Assembly (NCBI RefSeq): GCF_004330295.1
Contig: NZ_SJOJ01000016.1
Location: forward strand, 1-64,000
Reading direction: 5' to 3'
From: Rahnella victoriana
GTDB taxonomy: Bacteria; Pseudomonadota; Gammaproteobacteria; Enterobacterales; Enterobacteriaceae
DNA: 64,000 nucleotides
The translations under genes and the position numbers were made by a program. Positions 28,055 through 38,106 of the stretch are shown here, in pieces; position 1 is the first letter of the stretch; the number at the start of each line of letters is the position of its first letter. Below the pieces are notes generated by a model. It was not told where the DNA came from. It searched no databases and was given only the letters and a program-made list of their open reading frames with translations.

Positions 28055-29500
28055 ATGAGTCTGGCCTTAGTCAGTGAGCAGTTACTAACTGCCAATAATC
28101 TGAGTCATCAGGATCTGTTTTCGGTGTTGGGCCAGTTGTCTGAACGTCGTCTTGATTATGCCGATCTCTTTTTCCAGTCCAGTTTCCATGAAGCCTGGGT
28201 GATCGAAGACAGCATCATCAAAGATGGTTCTTACAATATCGATCAGGGTGTGGGCGTCCGTGCGATAAGCGGCGAAAAGACCGGTTTTGCTTACGCCGAC
28301 CAGATCACCCTGAATGCCCTGAACCAGAGCGCGACAGCCGCCCGCAGCATTGTCCGTGAACAGGGCAATGGCAAAGCGCATACGCTGGGCGAAATTGCCT
28401 ATAAATCTCTTTATTCTCCGCTGGATCCGCTGCAAAGCCTGCCCCGCGAAGCGAAAATCGAACTGTTGCACCGCGTCGACAAAATTGCCCGTGCGGCAGA
28501 TAAACGCGTGCAGGAAGTCAGCGCCAGCATTACCGGCGTGTATGAAACCGTGCTGGTGGCGGCGACCGACGGGACGCTGGCGGCGGATATCCGTCCGCTG
28601 GTGCGTTTGTCTGTCAGCGTGCTGGTCGAGCAGGATGGTCGTCGTGAGCGTGGCTCAAGCGGCGGCGGCGGTCGTGTCGGTTATGACTATTTCCTCGAAA
28701 CGGTTAACGGTGAAGTCCGTGCTGAAGCCTTTGCCCGTGATGCGGTGCGGATGGCATTACTGAATCTGACCGCAGTGGCGGCGCCTGCGGGCGGCATGCC
28801 GGTGGTTCTGGGCGCGGGCTGGCCGGGCGTGCTGTTGCACGAAGCGGTCGGACACGGTCTGGAAGGCGACTTCAACCGTCGCGGCACCTCGGTCTTCAGC
28901 GGTCAGATGGGCAAGCTGGTGGCGTCTGAACTCTGCACAGTGGTGGATGACGGTACGATCCCGAATCTGCGCGGTTCGCTGGCGATTGATGATGAAGGTG
29001 TGCCGGGTCAGTACAACATGCTGATCGAAAATGGCGTGCTGAAAGGCTATATGCAGGACAAACTGAATGCGCGCCTGATGGGTGTTGCGCCGACCGGCAA
29101 CGGCCGCCGTGAATCCTATGCCCATCTGCCGATGCCGCGTATGACCAACACCTATATGCTCGGCGGCAAATCCACGCCGGAAGAGATCATCAGCAGCGTG
29201 GAGTATGGCCTGTATGCGCCAAACTTCGGCGGCGGCCAGGTGGATATCACGTCCGGTAAATTCGTGTTCTCCACCTCTGAAGCGTACCTGATCGAAAAAG
29301 GCCGGATCACCAAACCGGTGAAAGGCGCGACGCTGATCGGCTCCGGTATTGAAGCGATGCAGCAGATTTCCATGGTCGGTAACGATCTGGCGCTCGATAA
29401 AGGCGTCGGCGTATGCGGTAAAGAAGGCCAGAGCCTGCCGGTCGGGGTCGGTCAGCCAACCCTGAAACTGGATAATCTGACCGTCGGCGGTACTGCGTAA
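28055..29500 (+). CDS. tldD: TldD, metalloprotease subunit
   Basis: Catalytic subunit of the TldD/TldE heterodimeric zinc protease. In E. coli it processes microcin B17 and degrades the antitoxin CcdA. It has 481 residues, same as E. coli. The zinc motif HExxxH is His262 to His267 ([11 protein letters not shown]), and the C-terminal half forms the family beta fold. The partner gene pmbA (tldE) is also in this window, near 39.7 kb. It is followed by a short convergent intergenic region with a hairpin. Confidence 0.97.
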   Translation: MSLALVSEQLLTANNLSHQDLFSVLGQLSERRLDYADLFFQSSFHEAWVIEDSIIKDGSYNIDQGVGVRAISGEKTGFAYADQITLNALNQSATAARSIVREQGNGKAHTLGEIAYKSLYSPLDPLQSLPREAKIELLHRVDKIARAADKRVQEVSASITGVYETVLVAATDGTLAADIRPLVRLSVSVLVEQDGRRERGSSGGGGRVGYDYFLETVNGEVRAEAFARDAVRMALLNLTAVAAPAGGMPVVLGAGWPGVLLHEAVGHGLEGDFNRRGTSVFSGQMGKLVASELCTVVDDGTIPNLRGSLAIDDEGVPGQYNMLIENGVLKGYMQDKLNARLMGVAPTGNGRRESYAHLPMPRMTNTYMLGGKSTPEEIISSVEYGLYAPNFGGGQVDITSGKFVFSTSEAYLIEKGRITKPVKGATLIGSGIEAMQQISMVGNDLALDKGVGVCGKEGQSLPVGVGQPTLKLDNLTVGGTA

Positions 29501-29522
29501 CAGAAGATGATTTCGGTGTTTT

Positions 29523-29546
29523 CCCTCCTCTTTGATAAGGGGAGGG
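29523..29546. terminator. Bidirectional hairpin between tldD and aaeR
   Basis: CCCTCCTC pairs with GGGGAGGG (one G-U) around TTTGATAA in the 46-base space between two convergent genes. The plus-strand tail is TTAATTCC. It is a plausible shared terminator, and it also resembles a degenerate member of the GC-rich palindrome family. Confidence 0.5.
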
Positions 29547-30485
29547 TTAATTCCACTGCGTGACTTTTTTGCCCTGCCTGTAGCCCTGATATACCTTGCT
29601 CACCCGTTTGAAATAATCCGTCAGATAATCAATGCACACCTGCACTTTCAGCGGCAGCTTGTCCTTTTCGGTATACAGCGCGTAGACCGGACGGGGATCC
29701 GACTGATAGCTCCTGAACAGGATTTCCACCTCACCGTTATTGATCTCCTCAATCACCCACATCAGCGGCACATAGGCGATACCGACCCCGGCTTTCAGCC
29801 AGCGGATCATGGTCTGCGAATCGTTGGTGACGAAACGGCCCTGCGGCGTAATGCGTGTCGAAATACCCTCGGGGGCGATCAGCTCAAATTCGCTGTCGGG
29901 ACGGACGCTGTATTCCAGCCACGAGAAATTCACCATATCGGCGGGTTTTTCCGGGGTACCGTGTTGCGCCAGATAACTGCGCGCCGCGCACACCACCATC
30001 GGCATCGATCCTAAGCGGGTGCAGAACAGGCTGGAATCCTGCAACGCACCGACGCGGATCACCACGTCCAGCCCGTCGGCGATCAAATCCGGTGCCGGAA
30101 TGCCGGTGACCAGATTGACGGTCAGTCCGGGGTATTCGGAGAGCATTTCCGCCGTCATCGCAGCAAGAACATTTTGTGCCATTGTGGAGGAGCTGCCGAT
30201 GCGTAATGTACCGGTCGGGGTGTTATTGAAGGCATACAATTGTTCATGCACTTCACGCACGTCATGCAGCATTTTCCGGCAGCCCTGATAGTACAGTTTA
30301 CCGGCTTCGGTCAGGCCGATACTGCGGGTGCTTCGGTTTAATAATTTGATTTGTAAATCATTTTCCAGTTTTGAGACAGTCTGGCTGATGGCGGAAACGC
30401 TCATGTCGAGACGTCGTGCGGCCGCAGTGAAGGAGCCGCTTTCCACCACCTGAGCAAAGATCGACATGCGTTTTAATCGGTCCAT
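29547..30485 (-). CDS. aaeR: AaeR, LysR-type regulator of aaeXAB
   Basis: LysR-family regulator that activates the aromatic carboxylic acid efflux operon, 312 residues. The N-terminal winged helix-turn-helix occupies residues 1-60 (FTAAARRLDMSVSAISQTVSKLE), followed by the effector-binding domain. The sequence agrees closely with E. coli AaeR (e.g. GTLRIGSSSTMAQNVLA and GISTRITPQGRFVTND). It is divergent from aaeX across a 274-base control region, the usual LysR arrangement. Confidence 0.94.
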   Translation of the reverse strand: MDRLKRMSIFAQVVESGSFTAAARRLDMSVSAISQTVSKLENDLQIKLLNRSTRSIGLTEAGKLYYQGCRKMLHDVREVHEQLYAFNNTPTGTLRIGSSSTMAQNVLAAMTAEMLSEYPGLTVNLVTGIPAPDLIADGLDVVIRVGALQDSSLFCTRLGSMPMVVCAARSYLAQHGTPEKPADMVNFSWLEYSVRPDSEFELIAPEGISTRITPQGRFVTNDSQTMIRWLKAGVGIAYVPLMWVIEEINNGEVEILFRSYQSDPRPVYALYTEKDKLPLKVQVCIDYLTDYFKRVSKVYQGYRQGKKVTQWN

Positions 30486-30503
30486 TGTTAACTCTGGCTT
30501 AAA

Positions 30504-30519
30504 AGTGATTTAGATCACA
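30504..30519. promoter_or_regulatory. Putative CRP site in the aaeR-aaeX region
   Basis: AGTGA-TTTAGA-TCACA matches the CRP consensus TGTGA-N6-TCACA with one mismatch, and the flanking A-rich bases fit too. It is centred 26 bases from the aaeR start codon and about 50 bases upstream of the predicted aaeX start site. It could repress aaeR or co-activate aaeXAB. Confidence 0.55.
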
Positions 30520-30524
30520 GAACG

Positions 30525-30554
30525 TTGATTACTTGATAATAAGCACGCTAATAT
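30525..30554 (+). promoter_or_regulatory. Putative aaeXAB promoter
   Basis: TTGATT (30525-30530) and TAATAT (30549-30554) are 18 bases apart. They give a start near 30561 and a leader of about 200 bases before aaeX. AaeR would be expected to bind around or upstream of it, but I could not single out its site. Confidence 0.5.
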
Positions 30555-30759
30555 ACCCTTCCGGGTGATAAACCTCAGGTTTCAGTATTCCTGACTGACT
30601 GCTTACCTTCGCACACTTCCCTGGCAACCCCATGGTTTTACCGTTCACTTCCGCTGAATTTATTTTTCAACGGGGTCGCGTGCCGTTGCCTAAAATAATG
30701 AATAATGCGTGCGCGGGACGATACTGGTTTGTCCGTCGTAATAATGTAAGGAATTTTTG

Positions 30760-30963
30760 ATGAGTTTGCTTCCGGTAATGGTGATTTTCGGATTGTCGTT
30801 TCCTCCGGTGTTTTTTGAAATACTGCTGGCGCTGGTGGTGTTTTTCCTGCTGCGGCGCGTATTGCAACCTACCGGGATCTACGACTTTGTCTGGCACCCG
30901 GCGTTGTTCAACACAGCGTTGTACTGCTGTCTTTTTTACCTGATCTCCTGCATGTTCGTCTGA
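30760..30963 (+). CDS. aaeX: AaeX, small membrane protein of the Aae system
   Basis: 67-residue inner-membrane protein with two hydrophobic segments. It is almost the same as E. coli AaeX, including the stretch [20 protein letters not shown]. Its precise function is not known, but it always heads the aaeXAB operon. The ATG at 30760 has AAGGA eight bases upstream; the preceding in-frame TTG is not needed. aaeA begins seven bases after the stop. Confidence 0.94.
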   Translation: MSLLPVMVIFGLSFPPVFFEILLALVVFFLLRRVLQPTGIYDFVWHPALFNTALYCCLFYLISCMFV

Positions 30964-30970
30964 GGGCGTT

Positions 30971-31906
30971 GTGAAAAATTTCTCCATAAAAATAATACGT
31001 TATGCAATAACGTTGATTCTTGTCGTGCTGGCTGTCATCGCAATCTTCAAAGCCTGGGCGTTCTATACCGAATCTCCGTGGACCCGTGATGCCAAATTTA
31101 CCGCAGATGTCGTGTCTATCGCGCCCGACGTCACCGGTCTTATCACCGATGTGCCGGTGATTGATAACCAACTGGTGAAGAAAGGCCAGGTGCTGTTCAA
31201 AATCGACCAGCCGCGCTACCAGCAGGCGCTGGACGAAGCGAGTGCTGACGTCGCCTATTACCAGGCGCTGGCAGCCGAGAAAAAACGCGAAGCCGGACGT
31301 CGTGTGAAACTGGGCGTGCAGGCCATGTCACAGGAAGAGATCGACCAGGCCAATAACGTGCTGCAAACCGCCCAACATCAGCTGGCGAAAGCGCAGGCTG
31401 CGCGGGATCTGGCGGTGCTGGATCTGGAACGTACCGTGGTGGTTGCGCCTGCCGATGGCTGGGTGACGAACCTCACCGTGCATCCGGGCAACTACATCAA
31501 CCGTGGCTCTACCGCCGTGGCGCTGGTGAAGAAAAATTCTTTCTACATTCTGGCTTATCTGGAAGAAACCAAATTGCCTGGGCTGAAAAAAGGTGACCGT
31601 GCGGAAATCACGCCGCTGGGCAGCAACCGCATCATGCACGGTACGGTTGACAGTGTGGCAGCCGCAGTGACCAACAGCTCTTCCTCTGCGGCGACCAACG
31701 GTCTGGCGACCATCGACAGTAACCTGGAATGGGTGCGTCTGGCGCAGCGTGTGCCGGTGAAAATCGTGCTCGACGATGAAGATCAGCAACATCCGTATCC
31801 GGCAGGCACCACGGCCACCGTGGTTATCACGGGTCAGCATGACCGTAAACAAGATGAAGGATCTCCGTTCCTCCGCCTCCTGCATCGCCTGAGAGAGTTT
31901 GGTTAA
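30971..31906 (+). CDS. aaeA: AaeA, membrane fusion protein of the efflux pump
   Basis: Periplasmic adaptor of the AaeAB pump, which exports p-hydroxybenzoate and other aromatic carboxylates as a metabolic relief valve; 311 residues. It has an N-terminal membrane helix ([19 protein letters not shown]), a lipoyl-like beta domain ([26 protein letters not shown]), a coiled-coil hairpin and the second half-lipoyl and barrel domain. The start is a GTG at 30971 (GTGAAAAATTTC). It lies seven bases after aaeX and nine before aaeB. Confidence 0.95.
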   Translation: MKNFSIKIIRYAITLILVVLAVIAIFKAWAFYTESPWTRDAKFTADVVSIAPDVTGLITDVPVIDNQLVKKGQVLFKIDQPRYQQALDEASADVAYYQALAAEKKREAGRRVKLGVQAMSQEEIDQANNVLQTAQHQLAKAQAARDLAVLDLERTVVVAPADGWVTNLTVHPGNYINRGSTAVALVKKNSFYILAYLEETKLPGLKKGDRAEITPLGSNRIMHGTVDSVAAAVTNSSSSAATNGLATIDSNLEWVRLAQRVPVKIVLDDEDQQHPYPAGTTATVVITGQHDRKQDEGSPFLRLLHRLREFG

Positions 31907-31915
31907 GGCCGGAAA

Positions 31916-33874
31916 ATGAATAGCGTACTTATCCCGCGCGTCCGTTTTGCCTGCAAGCTGACATTCGCCATCCTCGGCGCGCTGGTTCTCGGGTTCTATT
32001 TGCAACTCGAAACCCCGCGCTGGTCAGCCATGACCGCCGCCATTGTCACCTCCGGCCCTGCGCTGGTGGCGGGTGGCGAACCCTTTGCCGGGGCTATTCG
32101 TCACCGTGGTTTCCTGCGCGTGATCGGCACTTTTATCGGCTGTATCGCGGCGCTGGTGATTGTTATCGCCACCGCCCGCGCGCCGGTGGTGATGTTGCTG
32201 TTGTGCTGTATCTGGGCCGGTGTCTGCACCTGGTGGTCTTCACTGGTGCGCGTTGAGAATTCCTATGCACTGGGGCTGGCCGGTTATACCGCGCTGATTA
32301 TTGTGGTGACCTCCGCCAGTGCGCCGTTACAGACACCGCAGTTTGCGGTGGAACGTTGCAGTGAAATCGTTATCGGGATTTGCTGCGCCATTGTCGCCGA
32401 CCTGCTGTTTTCTCCCCGTTCCATCAAAAAAGATATCGACCGTGCGGTCAGTCAGCTGGTGCTGGATCAGTTTGCGCTGATGCGGATTTGCGTGAATGTC
32501 GGCACCCGCGAAGAAATTGATAAGTCGTGGAATAATCTGGTGAAAAGCACCACGGCGCTGAACGGCATGCGTGGCAGCCTGATGATGGAATCCTCGCGCT
32601 GGCAGCGGGTCAACCGTCGTCTGAAAGCGCTGCACAGCACGTCGCTGAGTATGATTACTCAGGCGTGCGAAACCTACCTGATCATGCAAAACACGCCGGA
32701 ACGGCTGTCTCCTGAGCTGAAAGCGATGTTTGCGGAACCGGCTGAAAACGTGGCGGATGTGCATCGCAGGCTGAAACAGTTGCGTCAGATCATCACCGGC
32801 ACGCACAGCGACAACGTGCTGATGACCCTCAGCGCGTGGACCGGCGCCGGTACCCGTGCGCTGTTGCTGATGAAAGGCATCCATACCAACAGCAGCATTA
32901 ACAATGTTGAAAGCGGTGTGCTCGACGGTGAAGTGGTGGTGCGTCCTGTTTCTGCGGAACGCCATCATGCGCTGGTCAACGGCCTGCGTACCTTTACGGC
33001 GACCGCCATCGGCTGCCTGATGTGGTTGTGGACCGGCTGGACGTCGGCCAGCGGCTGCGTGATTATCATCGCCGTCGTGACCTCGCTGGCGATGCGTACG
33101 CCGAACCCGAAAGGCATGGCGATGGACTTTATCGTCGGCATGTTGCTGGCGATCCCGGTCGGCTCGATGATGTTTATGCTGATCATGCCCGCGACGCAGC
33201 AAAGCCTGTTTTTGCTCTGTCTGATGCTGGGGATTTTCACCTTCTTTATCGGTATCGAAGTCACCAAGCGCCGCCTCGGCATGCTTGGCCTGCTGGCGGG
33301 CACCATCAACATTCTGGTGCTCAGCAACCCGATGGTCTTTAACGTGACGTCGTTTCTCGACAACGCGCTGGGGCAGGCGATTGGTACGGTGATCGCCATG
33401 GCGGTGTTGCTGATTATTCGCGATAAATCCCGCGAGAAAACCGGTCGTACGCTGCTAAACCGCTTCATGAGCAGCGCGGTGTCGGCGCTGACCACCAAAG
33501 CGTACCGTCGTCGGGAAAACCATCTTCCGGCGCTGTACCATCAGTTGAACCAGTTGCTGGTGATGTTCCCGAATGACATCGGTAAGTACCGTCTGGCGCT
33601 GTTGTTGATCATCGCCCATCAGCGCATGAAACTGGCCGAAGTGCCGGTGAATGACGAGCTGTCAGCGTTCCACAAGAAAATCCGTAACACCGCCGATCAT
33701 GTGGTGTCGTCCTCAGGCGAAGGCAAACGCACCTATTACTATCAGCGTTTACTGAAAGAGCTGGGCGAATATCAGGAAAAACTGGTTGAGTACGACGCAC
33801 CGCTGAAAGTGACCGAGCCGGTGCGGCGTCTGACTGACATGCTGCACCGTTATCAGCATGCGTTCCTTGCCTGA
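31916..33874 (+). CDS. aaeB: AaeB, efflux pump inner-membrane subunit
   Basis: Inner-membrane component of the AaeAB aromatic-acid efflux pump, 652 residues, FUSC/PET family. There are two clusters of membrane helices (about 10-165 and 355-500). Each is followed by a cytoplasmic helical domain, the duplicated layout of the family. The start at 31916 ([18 protein letters not shown]) agrees with E. coli AaeB. It ends only seven bases before the convergent acetyltransferase gene, with no room for a separate terminator. Confidence 0.95.
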   Translation: MNSVLIPRVRFACKLTFAILGALVLGFYLQLETPRWSAMTAAIVTSGPALVAGGEPFAGAIRHRGFLRVIGTFIGCIAALVIVIATARAPVVMLLLCCIWAGVCTWWSSLVRVENSYALGLAGYTALIIVVTSASAPLQTPQFAVERCSEIVIGICCAIVADLLFSPRSIKKDIDRAVSQLVLDQFALMRICVNVGTREEIDKSWNNLVKSTTALNGMRGSLMMESSRWQRVNRRLKALHSTSLSMITQACETYLIMQNTPERLSPELKAMFAEPAENVADVHRRLKQLRQIITGTHSDNVLMTLSAWTGAGTRALLLMKGIHTNSSINNVESGVLDGEVVVRPVSAERHHALVNGLRTFTATAIGCLMWLWTGWTSASGCVIIIAVVTSLAMRTPNPKGMAMDFIVGMLLAIPVGSMMFMLIMPATQQSLFLLCLMLGIFTFFIGIEVTKRRLGMLGLLAGTINILVLSNPMVFNVTSFLDNALGQAIGTVIAMAVLLIIRDKSREKTGRTLLNRFMSSAVSALTTKAYRRRENHLPALYHQLNQLLVMFPNDIGKYRLALLLIIAHQRMKLAEVPVNDELSAFHKKIRNTADHVVSSSGEGKRTYYYQRLLKELGEYQEKLVEYDAPLKVTEPVRRLTDMLHRYQHAFLA

Positions 33875-33881
33875 CCGGCGG

Positions 33882-34463
33882 CTATTTCAGGAAAGCCTCA
33901 CGGTCGCTGGCGGTGATCGGACGTAATACGCGGCAGGGTACACCTGCCGCGACCACATCCGGGGGAATGGATTTGGTCACCACACTGCCAGCTCCAATCA
34001 CGCTGTTACGCCCAATCGTCACCCCCGGATTGACTATCACGCCGGTGCCCAGCCAGACATTATCTTCAATGACGATAGGCAGCGAGAATTGCTGACCGGT
34101 GATGCGGATGTCAGGATCGATGGGATGTCCGGCGGTGGCGAGGGTGACGTTCGGTGCGAACATCACGTTATCGCCAATGGTCACGGTGGCGTCATCCACC
34201 ACCGTGAGATTGAAGTTAGCGTAGAAGTGATTGCCGATATGAATATGCGTGCCGTAGGCGACACGCAGCGGCGGCTCTATCCAGCAGGACTCCCCCAGAC
34301 TGCCCATAATACTTTTGAGCAATTGCAGGCGCTTTGCCTCTTCATAAGGGCGCGTGAGATTGAAATCATACACCCGCTCTTTTCCGGCACAGCGTTCCTC
34401 CGGCAATCCTTCGCCCATGTCCGTATACAGCTCACCCTTATTCATCTTTTCGCGCGTCGACAT
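33882..34463 (-). CDS. Sugar O-acetyltransferase, LacA/Maa family
   Basis: Hexapeptide-repeat acetyl-CoA-dependent acetyltransferase, 193 residues, probably a trimer in the cytoplasm. The N-terminal Mac domain (MSTREKMNKGELYTDMGEGLPEER) is followed by left-handed beta-helix repeats. The catalytic His is probably in ATAGHPIDPD. The closing block is GVTIGRNSVIGAGSVVTKSIPP. It resembles galactoside acetyltransferase LacA slightly more than Maa. The start at 34463 has AAGGA upstream; an extension of 21 codons was rejected. The natural acceptor sugar is unknown. Confidence 0.88.
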   Translation of the reverse strand: MSTREKMNKGELYTDMGEGLPEERCAGKERVYDFNLTRPYEEAKRLQLLKSIMGSLGESCWIEPPLRVAYGTHIHIGNHFYANFNLTVVDDATVTIGDNVMFAPNVTLATAGHPIDPDIRITGQQFSLPIVIEDNVWLGTGVIVNPGVTIGRNSVIGAGSVVTKSIPPDVVAAGVPCRVLRPITASDREAFLK

Positions 34464-34556
34464 TGCGTGTTCCTTTGTCAGAGAATGGCGGAGTAAAACC
34501 CGCAGTCTACTGACAAAGAAACGCAATGTGAACGTACGACAATTTCATTACATCAA

Positions 34557-36155
34557 CTATGCGACACGGGTCTCGCGGCGCGGGCTGACCGGTGTGTCGT
34601 CTTCCTCGTCATCCTGCGGGATTTCCAGTTTTTCATGCCCGGAAGCCACGCCCCAATAATAGCAAACCAGCGTCACGACCACGACCAGCACCATGTCCAG
34701 CGGGCTGGAAATCGCACCCGTTCCGCCGTAGGTGCCGAAGTAAGAGAGAATGAAAATCGCGATGTAATAAGCCAGCAACCACCACGCGCTCTGCACATCA
34801 CGTTTGAAATGCTGATCTTTCTTGCCGAACAAAACGTACGCCACCCACGCAATGACCAGGATCGGGATCAGCAATTCGTTCACCGACCAGCCGCTCCAGT
34901 AAATCAGCAGGGTACTGGCGACAAACGCCAGCGGGCTGAGCAGGCCAAACACCGGCAACCGGAACGGACGTGGCAGATTTGGTAACCGTGAGCGCATAAC
35001 ACCGGCGTTGACCGGACCGGGCATATAGGTGAACACGGTCGCGGACGTCACTGCACCGATCAGCCCGCCCCAGACCTGAAATTCAGACGGCAGCGTCCAG
35101 GCAATGGCCAGAATCAGCGACAGCCAGAGTGCGCCGCGCGGTACGCCGGATTTCGGATCGACTTTGGCGAAAATCGAGAACAGATGGCCGTTCTTCGCCC
35201 AGGCAAACAGCACGCGGGAAGCCCCGGCGAGATAGATATTCCCGGTCCCTGCCGGAGAAATGACGGCGTCGATCAGGATCAGGTTAATCAGCCACGTAAT
35301 GCCCAGACTGCGCGCCAGATCGGCATATGGGGACTGGAAGATCGTTTTCAGCCCGACCCAGCCATGTGCGCTGAGGATGTCGGCGGGCACTGCGCCCATA
35401 AAGGCGAACTGCAACAGAATGTAGATCACGAAGCTGATGCCAATGGCCAGCATGATGGCGATCGGGATATTGCGCTGCGGGTTTTTCGCCTCGCTGGCGA
35501 AATCTACCGCCTGACGGAAACCGAGATACGCAAACACAATGCCAGCGCCGGTCAGCGACGAGAAGATACCGTGCACGCCGCCCGGTGCAGTGCCCGGTAC
35601 GCTCAGGTTACCGCCGTGGAAATAGCCGAACAGCGTCACAATTACCATCAGCGGGACGATGAATTTGAAGGTCGTAATAATGGTATTGATGCGCCCGAAG
35701 AAACTGACGCTCCAGTAGTTCAGCAGGAAGAAACCCACCAGCAGAACGATTTGCATCACAAAGCCGAGACCGGTCGGGCTGCCGTCGGTCTGGCCCAGCG
35801 CGGGCCACCAGTACATCGCATACTGACGCACGGCTTCCACTTCCACGCCAGCAGTACTGGTGTACGCCAGCAGCGAACTCACGCCGATAACAAAACCCAC
35901 CACATTACCGTGCGTGTAATTCGGATAGCGGACAAAACCCCCGGCACGCGGAATGGCGGCGGCAAGCTCGGCGAACACCAGCCCAATCAGCAGCACCATC
36001 ACTGCGCCGAGCAGCCACGCCCAGCCGGTTAATCCGCCCGCATAGCCGGAACTGGTGAGTGCCGCATAAAGCCATCCGGAACCGATCATGGAGCCGACAC
36101 CAAGTAATGTCAGATCCACCAGTCCTAATTTCTTTTTCAACGTCCCCTGAGTCAT
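34557..36155 (-). CDS. APC-superfamily amino-acid permease
   Basis: Inner-membrane amino-acid/proton symporter of the APC superfamily, 532 residues with about 12-14 hydrophobic segments. The family motif GVGSMIGSGWLYA in helix 1 and the FAYLGFRQAVDFASEAKNPQRNIP block in helix 6 are clear. It looks like the Bacillus YveA/aspartate:proton symporter subgroup rather than GabP or AnsP, but I cannot assign a substrate. The C-terminal tail is acidic and polar (PQDDEEDDTPVSPRRETRV). The ribosome-binding site is AGAGGAT. A perfect CRP site lies about 130 bases upstream. It is divergent from the succinate-semialdehyde dehydrogenase gene. Confidence 0.88.
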   Translation of the reverse strand: MTQGTLKKKLGLVDLTLLGVGSMIGSGWLYAALTSSGYAGGLTGWAWLLGAVMVLLIGLVFAELAAAIPRAGGFVRYPNYTHGNVVGFVIGVSSLLAYTSTAGVEVEAVRQYAMYWWPALGQTDGSPTGLGFVMQIVLLVGFFLLNYWSVSFFGRINTIITTFKFIVPLMVIVTLFGYFHGGNLSVPGTAPGGVHGIFSSLTGAGIVFAYLGFRQAVDFASEAKNPQRNIPIAIMLAIGISFVIYILLQFAFMGAVPADILSAHGWVGLKTIFQSPYADLARSLGITWLINLILIDAVISPAGTGNIYLAGASRVLFAWAKNGHLFSIFAKVDPKSGVPRGALWLSLILAIAWTLPSEFQVWGGLIGAVTSATVFTYMPGPVNAGVMRSRLPNLPRPFRLPVFGLLSPLAFVASTLLIYWSGWSVNELLIPILVIAWVAYVLFGKKDQHFKRDVQSAWWLLAYYIAIFILSYFGTYGGTGAISSPLDMVLVVVVTLVCYYWGVASGHEKLEIPQDDEEDDTPVSPRRETRVA

Positions 36156-36277
36156 AGGATCCTCTTTAGGGTTGAAGAGTTGGGAAGACGGCAGAAACCT
36201 TCACTGCCAAAAAGGGAATTTGCACCGGCGCAGGAATTGCGCGGTCGGAAGGTATTGAGCAGGAACCATGCCAGTCA

Positions 36278-36293
36278 TGTGATTTGCATCACA
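36278..36293. promoter_or_regulatory. CRP-cAMP binding site
   Basis: TGTGA-TTTGCA-TCACA is an exact CRP consensus with the outer bases also symmetrical (ATGTGAT...ATCACAT). It sits in the 413-base region between the divergent permease and dehydrogenase genes, closer to the permease. On the minus strand it is directly followed by CTGGCAT-GGTTC-CTGCTC (36257-36274), a sigma-54-like -24/-12 element with GG and GC conserved but two mismatches. The rest of the gap shows only a possible TATACT -10 at 36517-36522. Confidence 0.8.
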
Positions 36294-36568
36294 TTCTGTC
36301 CCTGACGGCGCAAATCACACTCTGCTTATGGTTTGCATGCTATCTGATGGCGCAAAAAGACACCGGGAAGGTCACGTCATGCACCTGCGGGGTGCAGCTG
36401 ACGCCTCATGGTTATGCGGAGGTTTTGGCTAATCTCAGCAGAAAAGCCTGGTGTAACTGAATGTTACAAGCACAGAACGCTAAATGTCCTGTGCCTTCGC
36501 CTTCCTTTTTAGAGTCTATACTTACTGCCATATCCCGTGTTGAACGGCATAAATCAGGAGGATCCCCT

Positions 36569-38029
36569 ATGTCTGCCCAATCAGAAAAGCTGTCTGCGCA
36601 TCCTTTATTCAAGACCGGTTACTTTGCCGGGGGTAAATGGCATGAGGCCAGAGAAACGTTTGATGTGCTGAATCCGGCCACCGGCGAGGTGGTGGCTAAA
36701 GTGGCAAAAGCCGGTAAAGCAGAGACGGAAGCTGCGGTGAAGGCGGCCAGCGACGCGTTCCCTGAATGGCGCAAAACCACGGCAAAAGCCCGTTCTGAAA
36801 TTCTGCATCGCTGGTATGAGCTGATGCTGGAAAACAAACAATTCCTCGGCGAGCTGATGGTGGCCGAACAGGGCAAGCCGCTGAAAGAGGCGCTGGGCGA
36901 AGTCGATTACGCCGCCAGCTATCTGCAATGGTTCAGCGAAGAAGCCAAACGCGCCAACGGCGAAATCATCCCTCCGGCCAAAGCCGGCTCGCGCATTCTG
37001 GCGACCCGCGAACCGGTCGGGGTTGTCGCGGCAATCACGCCATGGAATTTCCCCCTGGCGATGCTGACCCGCAAACTGGGTCCGGCGCTGGCGGCAGGCT
37101 GTACCGGCCTGATCAAACCGGCCAGTAACACGCCGTTGTCGGCCTTTGCCTTGTTGCAACTGGCGCAGGACGCCGGTGTACCGGATGGCGTGATCAACGG
37201 CGTGGCCGGGGACACGGCGGCGATCAGCGACGTGATCATGGCGAGCGACGCGGTGCGCAAAGTCTCCTTTACCGGATCGACCGCCATCGGTAAAACGCTG
37301 GTGCGTAACAGCGCCGACACCATGAAAAAAGTGTCGATGGAACTGGGCGGCAACGCGCCGTACATCGTGTTTGACGATGCCGATATTGAGGCGGCGGTGC
37401 AGGGCGCGATCACCTGTAAATTCCGCAACAGCGGACAGGTTTGCGTGTGCATCAACCGGATTTACGTGCAGGACGGCGTGTACGAGGCATTCACCTCGCG
37501 TCTGGTGGAAGAGGTGCGCAAGCTTAAAGTCGGCAACGGCATGGACGAGGGTGTGATTGTCGGGCCGCTGATCAATATTCAGGGGCTTGAGAAAGTCGAA
37601 GAGCACGTCAAAGACGCGCTGGAGAAAGGCGGACGGCTGATGGAAGGCGGCCAGCGTCATAAACTCGGCGGTAACTTCTTCCAGCCGACGGTCATTATCG
37701 ATGCGACGGATGACATGAAAGTGGCGCACGAAGAAACCTTCGGCCCGCTGGCAGCCTGTTTCCGTTTCAGCACGGAAGAAGAGGTGATTAAACGCGCCAA
37801 TGACACGCCTTTCGGGCTGGCGGCGTATTTCTACAGCCAGAACCTGAAACGCATTTTCCGCGTCGCGGACGCCATCGAAAGCGGCATGATCGGCGTTAAC
37901 GAATGTGCGATTTCCAATGAAGCCGCGCCGTTCGGCGGGGTGAAAGAATCCGGCCTGGGACGCGAAGGCTCGGTGCTGGGGCTGGAAGAGTATTTGCAGG
38001 TGAAAACGCTGCATTTAGGAAATCTTTAA
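36569..38029 (+). CDS. NAD(P)+-dependent succinate-semialdehyde dehydrogenase
   Basis: Oxidises succinate semialdehyde to succinate, the last step of 4-aminobutyrate breakdown, 486 residues (GabD family). The cofactor site (TPWNFPLAMLTRKLGPALAAGC), catalytic Glu in SMELGGNAP and catalytic Cys in NSGQVCVCINR are visible. The C-terminal block AAPFGGVKESGLGREGS is typical of GabD. The ATG at 36569 has a strong AGGAGGAT; the 36-codon upstream extension was rejected. No gabT or gabP is present nearby. The divergent permease might supply its substrate or precursor. Confidence 0.88.
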   Translation: MSAQSEKLSAHPLFKTGYFAGGKWHEARETFDVLNPATGEVVAKVAKAGKAETEAAVKAASDAFPEWRKTTAKARSEILHRWYELMLENKQFLGELMVAEQGKPLKEALGEVDYAASYLQWFSEEAKRANGEIIPPAKAGSRILATREPVGVVAAITPWNFPLAMLTRKLGPALAAGCTGLIKPASNTPLSAFALLQLAQDAGVPDGVINGVAGDTAAISDVIMASDAVRKVSFTGSTAIGKTLVRNSADTMKKVSMELGGNAPYIVFDDADIEAAVQGAITCKFRNSGQVCVCINRIYVQDGVYEAFTSRLVEEVRKLKVGNGMDEGVIVGPLINIQGLEKVEEHVKDALEKGGRLMEGGQRHKLGGNFFQPTVIIDATDDMKVAHEETFGPLAACFRFSTEEEVIKRANDTPFGLAAYFYSQNLKRIFRVADAIESGMIGVNECAISNEAAPFGGVKESGLGREGSVLGLEEYLQVKTLHLGNL

Positions 38030-38106
38030 GTCAGCTTTCCAGATACGGCGTTTTAAGAAACAATAAACAGGAACAGATCGATGCGGGCTAAACACAAAGG
38101 ACGCCA

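Noticed and set aside
36605-38014. 469-codon open frame antisense to the succinate-semialdehyde dehydrogenase gene
   Set aside because: It mirrors the dehydrogenase codon pattern, has no ribosome-binding site or recognisable domain, and the sense gene is certain.
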